NCBI GenBank assembly: GCA_023653785.1 | Contig: JAMKCH010022464.1 | Coordinates: 1-64,000, forward strand | Direction of reading: 5' to 3' | Origin: Ophioderma brevispina | Lineage: Eukaryota > Echinodermata > Ophiuroidea > Amphilepidida > Ophiodermatidae | Length of the DNA: 64,000 nucleotides | Part shown: in pieces, positions 1 to 12,800 of the stretch | How the letters are laid out: each line of letters opens with the position of its first letter | Position numbering within the stretch: position 1 is the stretch's first letter | Position numbers and translations under genes: made by a program | The notes under the pieces: model-generated | The model's database searches: none | The model's input: the letters and a program-made list of their open reading frames with translations, nothing else | What the model was told of the DNA's origin: nothing

Positions 1-837
1 TGATCGAAGTTGAATTATTGCTTTATTATATTGGAAAATTGTTGTAATAAAGTTACCTGCAAATGGTAAGTTTGTGAACAACACATTTTTAAATAGGGCG
101 ATTTTTTTTTGCAAAAATGTCGGGATCATGACCTTATGAAATGCCTGAAAATGACAGTTTAAGGTAACTTTAACAACTTCTTTATTGTCCATTTTCACGA
201 AGAACAGTTATATTATTTTTTGATATGGTGTATCACAAGCAATTGAGAGACAAAATGAGCGTTTTAAATTTTGGACTGTGGCTTTAATCGAACAAACTAT
301 TAATATGTTAATTGTTAAGGGGCCTTGTGTTTCAGTTGGGTCCTTTTCGGTTACACACACTTGAGTCAGGGGTATGTTCCTCTGGTACGCATGCACAAAA
401 GCTGTATGCTGGACAAGTAAATTACCTTAAAGAAAATGGACCAAGGGAATACATGTTGGCCGACATCCGGGAAATATATACATTTGACCTTGCCCTTGGG
501 AATTGCCTAATTATATTTATGCAAAATGTCAAATTTTTGAATAAATCATTTCTAATTTACAAAATATAATCAACTTGTTATTTCATTATGCAATTTAAAA
601 TCATTGTGCTTGGGCTTGCTTTATTGTGTCTGAAGGGTATTTCAGATCTTGGTGTTTGCTGGATACTGTAGCACCTATTTTTTATTTAAAAAATAATACT
701 GTATTTTTTCTGGAAATCGGTACAAACAGACAGACATTGTCATTTAATAAGTCGTCTTGTGCTACATAATCTATCTAAAATGACTAAGGCTTCCAACTCA
801 CAGGGGTTACAAACATTAATTTTTTAGAATAATTAAA
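1..837. other. AT-rich non-coding stretch
   Basis: I see no coding exon, RNA gene or clear repeat here. The two short open frames on opposite strands around 208-569 have no recognisable motif. It is probably intron or 5' flank of the integrin gene downstream. Confidence 0.4.
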
Positions 838-1737
838 TAAATAATTAAAAAAAAAAATTGATCGTTCGTTCGTTCGTGCGTGCAAGTCCAAAAATCACAG
901 TGGAAGATCCGTCTTTAACCAGCTGATAGTTTCATCATCCAGGTTGATCAAGCCTGGAATTCCTCTTGGGGACTTACAGTAGACCTCACAGTTATCTATG
1001 ATGTGGCTAATGGTTTGTGGCTCTCCACAATCGCAGTTTGGTGAAAGTTCAACTCCGATCTTGTGAAGGAAGTTCTTTGTGCGACCAACGCCAGTTCTGA
1101 GTCTGTTGAGGTTGACCCATGCTTTCCTGTCAAGGTCACAGCCTTTGGGCTTGCTAGATGGGCTGTCCACAAACTGCTTTAGGTTCAACGTAGAGGATGA
1201 CCATTGCTCATACCATCTGTCATTGATCCAAGATGATCGATAGGGATACTGTGACTGCAGTGTCATGGATTGGGTAGCAAAGTGATTCCGTGGAATTCTC
1301 TGATCCTCAAAGGGTGTTGGTGGAGGGATTAGGCTATGAGGTTCATCACATTTCTTGGCGAGCTTGATCGTCTGAAGGTTCCTCCTAAGGTTTGCAGGAG
1401 CTATGCCAGACAGGATTGGAAGATATTCTACAGGCGTCGCCAAAAGGCAACCACTAACAAGTCTAATTGCATCATTCAGAACGACATCAATCTTTTGTGA
1501 ATGTACACTGTGGCTCCATACTGGTGCAGCGTATTCAGCAGTGGAGTATACCAAGGCAACAGTTGATGTATGTAAGGTGTCAAAAGATGCACCCCATCCA
1601 GTTCCTGCGAGCCTTCTGAGGAGGTTGACACGAGACTGCGTCTTGGCAGCGACTGCCTTGGTGTGTTGATTGAAAGTAAGGCTGCGTTCCATTGTGACGC
1701 CAAGGTACTTCGGTGTTGGGTCATAATCCTTTTTCAA
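838..1737 (-). mobile_element. 5'-truncated non-LTR retrotransposon, RT C-terminal part and 3' tail
   Basis: An uninterrupted minus-strand frame (895-1737, 280 residues) encodes the C-terminal part of a LINE reverse transcriptase polyprotein. Residues about 8-22 carry PTPKYLGVTMERSLTF, the strand after the palm domain in jockey-like RTs. Further on are YSTAEYAAPVW, and near the C-terminus the Cys/His cluster CDCGEPQTISHIIDNC. Downstream on the minus strand lies a (CGAA)n run and then an A-rich tract, as in LINE 3' tails. The catalytic (F/Y)xDD motif and the endonuclease are missing, so this is a 5'-truncated copy that cannot move by itself. The intact frame points to a fairly recent insertion. 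The upstream methionine is just the first in the truncated frame. Confidence 0.88.
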
Positions 1738-2640
1738 TAAAATATTACTTTTGTTTTGCTATATGATAACAAAATATCAAAATAAAAGAAAACTACTTTC
1801 TGTACTTTGCTCATTTGACAGTTTATGTTTCTTGTTTTTGTTTTCAAATATTTCTAATATTCAGGAGTAGTTCGTTTTGGGATGGTATTCAATGCTACCC
1901 GATTCTATCAGTCAGTCACTCAGTCATGGACAGGTCAAATCAACAGTGATCAAAGGGATTTCCCTTCCAACATGCCTTAATAGCCACGCGACATCATAAT
2001 TGAATTTGCACATTTTGGAACGGAGATTTTAGTGGTTCTTGTGTAAGGCTAATTTCATTGTTTGGCCTTTAGACATATATGTTTGAAATTAAAGAACATT
2101 TATTACAATATGAACATTTTCATTGAGGAGCTTAGAGAGGGGGAACCGTGGACTTTTAAATTTCGTACAGTACGATACGAAGGCATTTTCGTGGCATACA
2201 AATAAGTGTTTAAAACATGTCGAACCTCTAAACACTGGCAAACCATGGTTCATTCATAAATTTCATCAACCCCCCTCCCGCCCAATGTCAAAAGAAACTT
2301 ACGCCACTGGTGTAGGGTGGAGGATTTAAGGGAGGAATACAAAGAATTTTTGAGAGACGGGGAATATGAACATTTTCATCGATGAGCTTAGAGAGGGGGA
2401 ACCGTGGACTTTTAAATTTAGAAATTTCATAAAATCGGAGGGGTATAATAGCTTATAATAAAGGGGGAACGCGAAATTTTCGCCGAGAAAAAATCACCCT
2501 CCCTCGGCGTACATAATGACTGCTCCCTAAAACAATCCACATGAGCACTCAAAACATTTTCTTCATGTATTGTTTGCAAGTTTTAAATGTTTGGCTTCTT
2601 CTTGCGTATAGTAACTCAAAAGTAAACATATTCTTAGCAA
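1738..2640. repeat. Non-coding stretch with a ~58-bp direct repeat
   Basis: A segment at 2108-2166 recurs at 2366-2425 in the same orientation with few changes; both contain GAGCTTAGAGAGGGGGAACC. The copies are 258 bp apart. Nothing coding is seen. Confidence 0.6.
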
Positions 2641-3564
2641 ATCTGTGAAATTTTTTTAAAGAAGCTGATTTCAACTAATTTTGGTAGGTAAAGGTGTCAA
2701 CATTTACCAAAAAAAGTGAGTTATCGTAGGGGTGGGGAAATTGTTTTTTCGGGAGTCAAAGGTCAATAACAGGGGTCAAATTTTGAAATTGATCCAATCA
2801 TGTTGAAAAGTATACCAAGTTAATAGTTTAATCATAAGGATTCCAAAAAGATATTTGTACTATCTGCGGCCGAAAGTTTTGGAGTTAGGCTAAAAACAGC
2901 AAAAATCAATAAAAACGGTCATTTTCAGTTGTACAGGGGTCAAATTTTAAAATTACTCCGATTTGGATAAAAGATGGTGCCAATTATTGATGGAGCTCAT
3001 AGGATTAAAATAACGAATAGTTTTGACTGTCTTAAATTCTTCGTTCCCAATGTAGGGGGCACCAAAGGTCAACATCCATTGCATGCATTCAATGGGGCTT
3101 GACCTTGTTTCCCCCTACTTTAGTAAGTAAGCATTAAAGACACTCAAAACTATTCCTTATTTTTATCATATGAGCTCCATCTATAATTTGCACCATTTTT
3201 TATCCAAATCGGAGTAATTTTTAAATTTGACCCCTGTACAACTGAAAATGATCCTTTTTATTGATTTTGGGGGGGGGGGGGGGGGGGGGTGGGGGCTGTT
3301 TTTTTTTTTTAAATGTTTTATTTTCAAGCATGTGATAGTACAAACTATACATTTTTTGGAATCCTTATGATTAAACTATTAACTTGGTATACTTTTCAAC
3401 ATGATTGGATCAATTTCAAAATTTGACCCCTGTTATTGACCTTTGACTCCCGAAAAACCCATTTTCCCACCCCCTACGATAACTCACTTTTTTTTTGGTA
3501 AATGCTGACACCCATACCTACCAAAATCAGTTGAAATCAGCTTCTTTAAAAAATTTTCACAGAT
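2641..3564. repeat. 924-bp near-perfect palindrome (foldback element)
   Basis: The left arm starts ATCTGTGAAATTTTTTTAAA and the right arm ends with its reverse complement at 3564. The two arms of about 455 bp can be followed base by base to a centre near 3088 (ATTGCATGCATTCAAT) with almost no loop. Matching blocks include the TTGACCCCTGTTATTGACC segment, present as its reverse complement near 2760 and directly near 3423. A poly-G run of about 20 bases near 3271 lies in the right arm only. It is likely a foldback DNA element or an inverted duplication; no coding capacity was seen. Confidence 0.9.
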
Positions 3565-3589
3565 GAAACTAACTTTAGGGATACTAGTA

Positions 3590-5745
3590 TGAGGCAGCAG
3601 CTAAATATGTTGTAAGCGTTGGAGCCAACTCACTGTTGATTGGTTGGGGTTTGAGAAATATGTGTCCACCGGTGGACGAAAGGCTGGGCACTCAACGAGA
3701 ATGTGATCCGCAGTCTGTGATGGAGAACCTAATTGGCAGGCTGGGCGATGGCTGCAACCCCCATCGGTGCATATGCATTAAGCGACCGACTCCTGTGGGA
3801 ATCGGTTTAGGTGACCCATTCCTTGCGTGGGAGATTGCTGCCAGGTGGTAGTTTGTCTTAGGTGTAATAGAGAGTTGATTTTGTCTTGGGGTATCTATAG
3901 CCAGGCAGTATTCCATGTACGTAAGATGTTGAATGGGGAAAATGGGGAGTTTACGCCGGTGTCGGCAGAAAGTCGGCGGGAGCGCAGGTTCTGTCTACCG
4001 AGTTGTGTAATTCTTTGACATGATTTAGGCAGCAGGTGCTTGTTGTCAGCAGGGCCTTATTCACTAGTTTGTGCGTTGTGGTGTTCTCTCCGAAAGTGAT
4101 GGCGGTGCAAGCTGAAAGCCACTGGTAGGATTAGATGGAGTAGGACGGAGGCAGTCAGTGAGTGGTCTTCAAGGTATCGTGAGTACTGTGCCAGCTTCTT
4201 TGTGTTGAGAGATGCGGGCGGCATATTCAGCAGTGCGTAGCCCAGAGCCAAGGCAGTTGGTGCGTAGGGTCGTTGGGCTGCCCCATGAGGATCCAGCATA
4301 GTCGGCAAAGGAGTTTATTCCTCGAAGCTACCTTGGCGCATACAGAATCGAGGTGCTGCCGGTAAGATAAGTGCGGTCCAGCTTCACTCCCAAGTAGGTT
4401 GGTGTAGGATTGTATGGCTGAGGCGCTCCATTGAGGTTGATTTGAAGCTGGCCCAATGAGCCTTTTGGTGTTGGAGGGGGGAAGGTAGTAAGCGGTGGTC
4501 TTGGCTTCGCTCAGCTTCAGGTCTCAGGTCTTGAGATATGCTGCAATGCTGCAAGTAGGGCCATCTCTGTAGTAAGTGTGCTTCTACTTCTGTCCAGTTG
4601 CTGTCCGAGTGGCGGAGGGCAGATAGTCGGCGTTGCTATTGTCTAGATGGTTTGAGGTCACTCGCTGATATACAAGTTGAACAGCATGGGAGCCATTACA
4701 GAGACTTGGGGTACTACCGTTCCTGCAGACGACGCAGACGACAACTCTGTCCATCACTGGTCTTGAGACTAAAGCTACCGGTTTTGCAAGCATGCTTACA
4801 TATGTAGTAGTAGTAGTAATGTTTGGCTAAAATGTTTCATGTGAGGTCAACCTTCTGTTGAACTGGCTTAAAACATGTTTAACAAATATTTTGGTTTGTT
4901 TTAGCTGGAAAAAACAGTTTTTAAAAAAGGAGGGGCACAATTGGAGACCGCCAGCAAATGTTCCTCTTCCACTTCTCAAGGATAAGTCAAGGGCTAGGAT
5001 ATAAGCTAAGTCGTTCGATTTGGCCTGACGCCATTCTGGTTGACTCTTAGTTTGGGATATATGACATTCCTGATTCGGTTGAGAAGCATGGCGGTGAAGA
5101 GCTTAGTAATAAACACGTCAGGACTGATACCTTCTGTAGTTGTTAAGTGTGGGATAGGTTTCCTTTTTGGGAAACTTGTATGATATTTGGAGAGTGACCA
5201 TTACTCGGGCGTGTTGTTCTCCATTAAAGCCCTGTTGCATATTTGCGAGTACAATGTATCTAAATCACGGTTCTTGAATCTCGGGGGGATATTGTCCGGG
5301 CCCTGGGCTTTTGCCTGCTCAAAGAAGACTTTGCATTGGAGTATCTCCTCCTTGTAAATGGGCCATCATCAATATGAGGTAGTGAATACTCTGGTATTGC
5401 TCTTCAGAGTCAACTACATGGTGCTGCACCTAGGAGCCCCTTTGAAGTGGTAAACCATGGTTTACTCTTCTTCAGGGCTTGCGCCTGCAACTTCCCTTCA
5501 TTTGGTTTTTTTTTCTTGCTGGACCTATGATGACTGCCATGCCTCCGCCGTATCTCCCGCAAGAATGGGCATGATTAGTACCAGACTTTCTCTAGTATTT
5601 CCCTTTCTCTCAGTCTGTCGTAGGTATTAAGAGACGTTCTTTGCTTGCTTCAGAAGCTCGCCATCTTCATTGTTTGTCAATTGTAGTTCGGGCTAGCAGC
5701 CTCCAGTCTTCCTTTGCCTTAATAAATCAGGGTTTTTTAGAGGTG
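3590..5745 (-). mobile_element. Degenerate non-LTR retrotransposon (RT domain remnants)
   Basis: Reading the minus strand in several broken frames gives RT blocks in the right order. At 5350-5280 is QAKAQGPDNIPPRFKNRDLD. At about 5120-5020 is TAMLLNRIRNVIYPKLRVNQNGVR. Near 4700-4660 is MAPMLFNLYIS. At about 4440-4360 is YNPTPTYLGVKLDRT. The tail at about 3760-3660 gives TADHILVECPAFRPPVDT. Frameshifts and stops separate these blocks, so it is a dead copy. The YLGV(K/T) block closely matches that of the element at 838-1737, suggesting the same clade. A short (TAG)n run interrupts at about 4803-4819. Confidence 0.82.
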
Positions 5746-6816
5746 AATTGCTTTACCCCAGCGCGTATTTTCATGCAAGAAAACCACCCTATAGTATTTG
5801 GTTTGATTGCTACCTAAAAGTGTTTGGTTTAATATTTTCATATTACTTTAACATTTAAAAAGATATGCGTGACTCTTTAAAAAATACATCCTAAACAAGC
5901 AGGTGATATCATTTGTAGCCAAATTGAGTTATAATGTGGCCTGTACAGTCTCTATTGTACCCCTTACCTGATCAGGGCTTATAATTTTAGGAACAGTCAC
6001 CCACATGATTTAAATTACTGACGTTTGTGTAATTTTATGGGTAAAGTAGAGCACATCCTGCTTATAGAGATATTGGGGAGGAAACTTTGAAAATACGTAA
6101 AATTCAAAATGACGGCAATATATTATCAATTATAAATTAAAAATTAAAATTCCATTAAATTTAAATTGCAAAGTCTTTAAAGTTTGTCCTATTTATTTGG
6201 CATTAATTGGGTCGTCGAATTGACAATTTTTATTCTGCAATTCAGCCATTTCATTGAACTAAATATTCATGTTCTTATTTGATGGACATTTAGAGACTAA
6301 AGTCTATGTGTAGAAAACGACGACGACATTGGAAAATAAGGCACCGCCGTTAAAAAAATACTGGGGATTTTTCAAATTCAGAAAATTAACTCACTCGGGG
6401 AATCTACCGAATGAATCAGGAGAAAATCGGGAAGAAAATCCACTAGTTTCCACCATTTTTTATGTGATTTCAAGTATTCAAAAATCACACCCTAAACACG
6501 TAATTTTCGACGTGAAAAGTATACCTTATAATTTTGTATTTTTTGATACTTTAATCAATGTATGCGCGTCGCCTGATCTAAAAAAAAAAAACGACCCTAA
6601 TTACGCGTTTTTAAACACGAGCATGATATCCACGTTGAAATACAAGTGCCCCTGAACCAATTTGGCCGCGTATAAAAACAAAACATTTTTTTGAAAAAAA
6701 AGTTTTTTTTAAAATATTAATATCCATATTTCACTTGCGGCGGCTGCACTGCCTGAAAGGATGCCTTTTGATTTTCTACTTCTCTCATTAGGTAGACTCC
6801 TCTTACACTAATAAAA
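5746..6816. other. AT-rich non-coding stretch
   Basis: I see no exon or clear repeat. The 108-codon open frame at 6329-6655 has no recognisable motif and is probably chance. Confidence 0.4.
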
Positions 6817-7303
6817 TACGGGGTCAAATATGCACCGACTAAAAATAAAACCCCAATTGGCAGAGATTTCGAAATATTATTTTTTTGTGTAATAATGAAA
6901 ATAGTAAACTAGAACTAAAGATAGTATTCCTAAAATGCACAATTCCGAAATTTAAAATGAATCGGATTTTTCGTTTTGATGCAGTAAACATTTATGTGTA
7001 GTATTACATCCCATAGGATACTGTGTATAACAAAAATTCCGGATCCGGAATTTTATAACAAAGTTGTGATTTTCTATATGAAGGAATTCGCTTTAAGCTT
7101 AGCAATTTCACACAGTGATTAGTATATGGACAAGCATTATGTATATGCAAAAAACACGATTTTTTTGGAAATTGAGGGCGCCCTCCTCAGGAAATCTCTG
7201 AGTCGGCCTTTAAACAACTAATGTTAAATATGACCACGAAAAGAGTCATTTTAACTCAGTTGGGGTCATTTTATTTTAGTCGGTACATATCTGACCCTGT
7301 GTT
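6817..7303. mobile_element. TIR element with a nested TTAA MITE (family F1, copy A)
   Basis: The outer terminal inverted repeat is at about 6818-6858 (contains ATGCACCGACTAAAAATAAA) and reappears reversed at about 7258-7300. Almost all the interior is an F1 MITE (about 6861-7213) with the central palindrome AATTCCGGATCCGGAATT and the right end GAAATCTCTGAGTCGGCCTTTAA. The left end of the F1 copy is degraded. One non-autonomous element has therefore inserted in another. No transposase frame is present. Confidence 0.75.
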
Positions 7304-8210
7304 TTTAAAGCTTTTTTAAGTATGTATGATCGCAAAACTTTTTTAAAGTGATTCTTGTACATTAGCAAACCTGTAGTAAGAATCTCAATTCCTTCAGCGT
7401 CCTTTTACTATACAGATGTAGTTATATGACTTAAATGCGACGTAAATTAAATAAAATTGAAGCGACCTAAAAAAAAGCTGAAGGAACGCTAAACATGTAT
7501 TTTTACTCGTCATACTGAACCATCAACGTATCAATGACACAGGAAATATTTACCCCGTTTTCCTCCAGGATTTCAGCCACGGAATGTGCAATGGATTTTT
7601 CTTTGCTAAATCACATGAATGCGACTCTGACCGTTTATAATATACGACCGTATTTTCAGTGTGAGATATTTGATGAGCAAAACATTTGATTTGAGAAAGC
7701 CCTTCTAATGAAAAGTTTGCGATCGCGTATCTGTAGTCTATTGCAATAATTCCCTGTTTGCATTTTTTTTTCCAATAGACCTATTGAATAGCCAACCATG
7801 TTGGTGGAAAAGATAGGCGCATACCAGCACTATCAGGCCAAGGGAATTGATTCCTGTTGGAGCGCGCATCAGATTTGCTGCCGAGGCAAACACAGTAAAA
7901 TTAACGTTTATACTTTATAATAATATAGCCTTCACATTATTTTATTTATTTTATAAACACTACCCAATTTTATAAATGCTACCCAAAAACGTTGCAACGT
8001 GTTTAAACACAGTAAGTGTAAAAACGTTGTTTTGATAACAGTAAATAAATGCTGATTTTATATACGTTGAAATGTTTCTTTTTTAACAGCTACGTTTAAT
8101 TTTAAATGCTAACCATTTGGAAAATTAAACGCTATCCATTTTAAGGGAGGAAACACTACTGTTTAAAAAAATAAATGAAAAGCCTGTTTAAATGAAAACA
8201 TCAATTGCTT
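7304..8210. other. AT-rich non-coding stretch
   Basis: No recognisable exon or repeat family. Short GTTTAA-type words recur between about 7910 and 8170. Confidence 0.35.
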
Positions 8211-8214
8211 ATAT

Positions 8215-9024
8215 AGACGGCAAAGAGCATTGAAAGCTACTCTTAATCTGCTTGCCAATGCCTTGATTTTTCCCACTTTGATTTACGGCAGACCAGTTTG
8301 GTCAAACTGCAATTTTGAACTTAGCAATTCTCTCTTCATTCTTCAAAACAAACTTGGCCCGTTGTGCTACTTTTCTGCTGCATTCGTACACCTTGTGTGA
8401 GTCTGATGACAATCCTTGGCTGGGATAAATTAGTGACAGATGGAGCAAACATATTCTTCTCCTTGTCTTTAAATGTCTTCAAAATGATGCTCCTTCTTAC
8501 TTATCATCACCATTTACTTTTACTTCTAATATTCACACCCAAAAATTACTCGTAGCCAATCATGTAATACACTCGTCATACCTACTTGGAGTATCTTACC
8601 TGGCAAACGGACATCCCATACAGAGGTGCTTCAATGTGGTATAATCTTTCACCACATGTCCGCAGGAAATTTTTCAGATATGAATGTTAACACTTTTTAA
8701 AAAAAAAATATCTAATATTGGGTTTTGAATCTTGTTTTTAAGCTTTGACGGTTTTATTTTTTGAGTTTCCAATGATAATGCTGTATCTTTGTTCCTGATG
8801 TTAGATTTTAAGAAAACTGATTGAAATCTTTTTATGTTGCTCTAATTAATCTGTTTCCAAAACATTATCACATAAATTCATTGTTTGTGTATACAGGTAT
8901 AAATGTTTATTATTTTTCACTTGTAATTATATATGTACATCAGGGTCTAATGGGAGACCAGTTTGTATAACTGATTTGAGTTACCCTGAATAAATAAAGT
9001 TTTACTACTACTACTACTACTACT
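8215..9024 (+). mobile_element. CR1-like LINE 3' fragment with (TAC)n tail
   Basis: From 8235 the + strand reads LANALIFPTLIYGRPVWSNC, the post-palm block of LINE reverse transcriptases, followed by degraded text related to the usual C-terminus. A non-coding 3' part follows, ending TGAATAAATAAAG, then a run of TAC triplets at about 8993-9022, the kind of microsatellite tail seen on CR1/L2-type elements. The RT core and endonuclease are missing and the frame is broken, so it is a dead 5'-truncated copy. The left edge is approximate. Confidence 0.75.
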
Positions 9025-9760
9025 TGAAACATTTATAAATTATATAAACGTTAGTTTTTACTGTGAATATTTCATTATTTTGCGTAAAAATTATTTTTCT
9101 TAAGAACTTGATAATAAAAACAAATTTTCAGTTGCTCAAAATATTCAAGCATCCCTTCCTGTTCATTTTAAGCAGTTTACTTGAGAAACCTAAGTTTATC
9201 AGTTGATAAACTATTTTTCTTAAAACAAGGTTTTCAAGTGATTAACATAGTCATTCACGGATAAGATTTATAAACTGTAAAAACTATGTTTTTCAGCTGA
9301 TAAACTTAAGTGTTTCGAAAATCTGAGTTTATCGTCAAAAGTCTTAGTTTATCGAATTAATGAGCTTCAAAACGCTTCAAAGAAAATGGCATAAGGCTTC
9401 ACCACAAATAACAACCATTTTAAACTATTACCGTTTAAAGTATAATAAACAACAACAGTATAAACTTTTAAACCATGCTTCTGTTTAAGGGTTTAAACTT
9501 TGTGGATTAAAGCTTTAATACATTTTACTTAAAGGTTTAAAAACAACTGTTGCTTATTAATACTTTAAGCCAGGGCTAAGTTTAGAGCTTTTAAACTATT
9601 AGAAGGGAGGCTATTTATAGTAACACCGGTTTAAGAAAGTTTGAGATTGTTTAAAGACTCTTTGATTTACGAATTAAGAGTGTAGGATATGATTTTCGCG
9701 TCGAAATTTACTTGTTTAAGTACACCGTCACATAATTTCTTATTCTATTTTACTTTATAG
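9025..9760. other. Intron upstream of the first visible integrin exon
   Basis: The stretch is rich in GTTTAAAC/AGTTTATC-like words on both strands (about 9160-9600), some able to pair locally, but no clean repeat unit. It ends in a polypyrimidine-like tract and acceptor TTTATAG at 9760. Confidence 0.5.
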
Positions 9761-9891
9761 GTTATTAGTTGGCGCTCCCAGAGCACAAACCAGTCAGCCT
9801 GGCGTAGACGAAGGAGGTGCCGTCTTCAGATGTCCAGTTACACCTTTAGACAACCCTGGTCCATGTCAGGAAATCATATTCGATAGCACAG
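9761..9891 (+). CDS. Integrin alpha exon a: end of FG-GAP blade 1
   Basis: Acceptor TTTATAG precedes it and donor CACAG|GTACCT follows. The first base completes a codon, then 43 codons follow and one base is left (phase 1). The reading begins LLVGAPRAQTSQPG, the classic end of blade 1, and continues GGAVFRCPV...GPCQEIIFDSTG with the cysteine pair typical of alpha chains. The upstream half of blade 1 (usually YFGFSV) must lie in an exon not found in 1-9760. Confidence 0.92.
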
Positions 9892-12800
9892 GTACCTCTA
9901 ATAAATTGCAAAATAATATACTATTTGAGTGTAATTGTAATATAATGTGTTCTGTCAGAGAATTATAACATTATTTGGTTCAGGTGCCCAACCTGTATAT
10001 TTACTACATTATAATTTTCTGAAATTCATAGAAAAGGCCATCACCAATATAAGGCCTACAAAATTTTATTTGAATCTAATATAATTTTAATTTAAGCGGC
10101 AATGGTGTTCTGGAAACCATAACCCATATTTTCGTTTGTAGCATCCTAATGGGAAAGAAGTCCACCAAAATGCTGCAGATGAGATGGCAGATCCAGAAGT
10201 GTATACAGGGAAAGTTTTGCTTAAAATCGATAAAAATCTTGCAATATCACCCAATTTTCATGCAAAAATACTTCTGTGTTCCCTCTTATTAACCACTCTG
10301 GAACTGACATTGATCAAAATCTCAGGTTTGGTGGGGTGAGTGATGAAGTCAAGCCTGAAGATCGGATATCGTCCCTTTAAGTAGTATTATATAGCATTGA
10401 GGTAATGGTTAAGTGTGACACCAAGAAGTTCACATATGATTAAAGGGGCGTGTTCCGATCGTCTTTGGGACCCCCCCTGATTTACCTGGAAGTAGTATCG
10501 ATTTTGATATCAGATGAAAGGCCGTATTTTTCTCATTGTCGTCCTGAAATTTGAGCCCTCGAATCCATTTCATTCCCAAGATATAAACAAAAAACCGCCG
10601 TTTTAGTGGTTAACCACTTTATTAGCACAGTGTTGAATAGGGCTTTGCAACATGCATTATTGCGTCTACCATCAAAACCGCAAGTTTGTTTCCCACGGTA
10701 CTTGATGGGGTGTATGTGCAAGTGACAGGCTCTCGTATCAAGTAGAGAACACAATACACATAAATCGGGACAACCACCTTTAAGTGTAAATATGGATTGG
10801 ACGATTTAAAGGGCATTAAGGGTTACATGATGTGGGTAAGTGTGGCTACGATTGCATATATGGTTAACTGTAACCATGGTAATATCAAGAGTTGCATAGT
10901 ATGGATAAGTGTGTCATCAATGGTTGCTGGTATGGTTAAGTGTGGCATCCATTGTTATGGTATGGTTAAGTGTGGCATCAAGGTGTGCATATGGCATCAA
11001 TGACTGCATAGTATGGTTCAGTGTAACATCAACGGTTGCAGGTATGGTTAAGTGTGACATCAAAGGTTACATGTATGGTTAAGTGTGGCATCAAGAGTTG
11101 CATAGTATGGCTAAGTGTGGCATCAAGGGATGCATGTATGTTAAGTGTGGCATCAAGAGTTGCATAGTATGGCTAAGTGTGGCATCAAGGGATGCATGTA
11201 TGTTAAGTGTGGCATCAAAGGTTACATGTATGGTTAAGTATGACATCAGTTGGGGTTGCAGGTATGGTTAAGTGTGGCATCAAAAGTTACACAGTATGGT
11301 TAAGTGTGGCATCAAGGTGTGCATAGTATGGTTAAGTGTGGCATCAAGGGTTGCAGATATGGTTTAAGTGTGGCATCAAAGGTTGCATGTAAAGTTAGGT
11401 TTACCATCAAGAGTTGCATGTATGGTTAAGGTTGACATCAAGGCCTAAATATATATGGTTAGGTGTGGCACAAGAATTGCACGTACAAAGCTTGTTGCAT
11501 GGCTCAAGGGTTAGGACATGATTAAATGTAGCATCAAGAGTTACATTATTGGTACAAGCGGCGTCAAAGATTGCATGTAAGCCTTATGCGTAAGTAGGCA
11601 TCAGGGGTTGTAATGGCATCAAGGATTGTACAGTATGGTTAAGTGTGATATGAAGGGTTGCATAGTATGGTTTAGTGAAGTATCAATGGTTGCAGGTATG
11701 CTTAAGTGTGGCATCAGGGGTTTGCATTGTATGGTTAAGTGTGACACCAAGGGTTGCATGTACGGTTAGGTGTGACATCAAGGGTTGCATAGTATGGATA
11801 ATTGTGACATCAAAGGTGGCAGGTACAGTTAAGTTTGGAATCAAGGGTTGCACAGTTTGGTTAAGTGTGACATGAAGGGTTGCATAGTATGGTTAAGTGT
11901 GATACCAATGGTTGCAGGTATGATTAAGTGTGGCATCAAGGGTTGCATGCATAATTGTGTGATCAATGATTGCATTTATAATTAAGTGTGGCATCGGGTT
12001 GCATAGTATGGTTAAGTGAGGCATTAAAAGTCACATGGTGTTGTTTAGTGTGGCAACAATGGGTGCATGTATAATTAAGTGTTGCAGCAAAGGTTACATA
12101 TATAGTTAAGTGTGGCATCAAGGGTTGCATGGTATGTTTAAATGTGGATTCAAGGATTGCGTATACGGTTATGTGTGGCATCAAGAGTTGCATAGTATGT
12201 TTAAGTGTGGCATCAAGAGTCACATGGTATAGTTAAGTGTGGCAATGGGTGCATGTATGGTCAATTGTGGCATCAAGGGTTACATGTATGGTTAAGTATG
12301 ACATCAGTGGTTGCATGTATGGCTAAATGTGGCAACAAGGGGTACCTGTATAATTAAGTGTTGCATCAAGGGTTACAGGTATGGTTGTGTGTGGCATCAA
12401 GGGAAGCACAGAATGATTAGGTGTGGCATCAAGGTTTGCCTGTATGGTTAAGTGTGACATCAAGGATAGCATGTATGGATAGATGTGGTTCAATGAAGGG
12501 TTGCAGGTATGGTTAAGTGTGGCATCAAAGGTTACAGTATGGCTAAGTATGGCATAAAGGTGTGCATAGTATGGTTAAGTGTGGCATCAAAGGTTGCGTG
12601 TAAAGTTAGGTTTACCATCAAGGTTTGCATATTTGGTTGGGTGTGGCACAAGGATTGCATGTATGAAGATGCGTGGCTTAAGGGTTAGGGCATGGTTAAA
12701 TGTATGGTTACAGGTGGCGTCAAGGATTGAAAGTAAGCATTCAGCTGAAGTGTGTGCATCATGGTGTGCATAGTATGGTTAAGTGTGGCATCAAGGTTAG

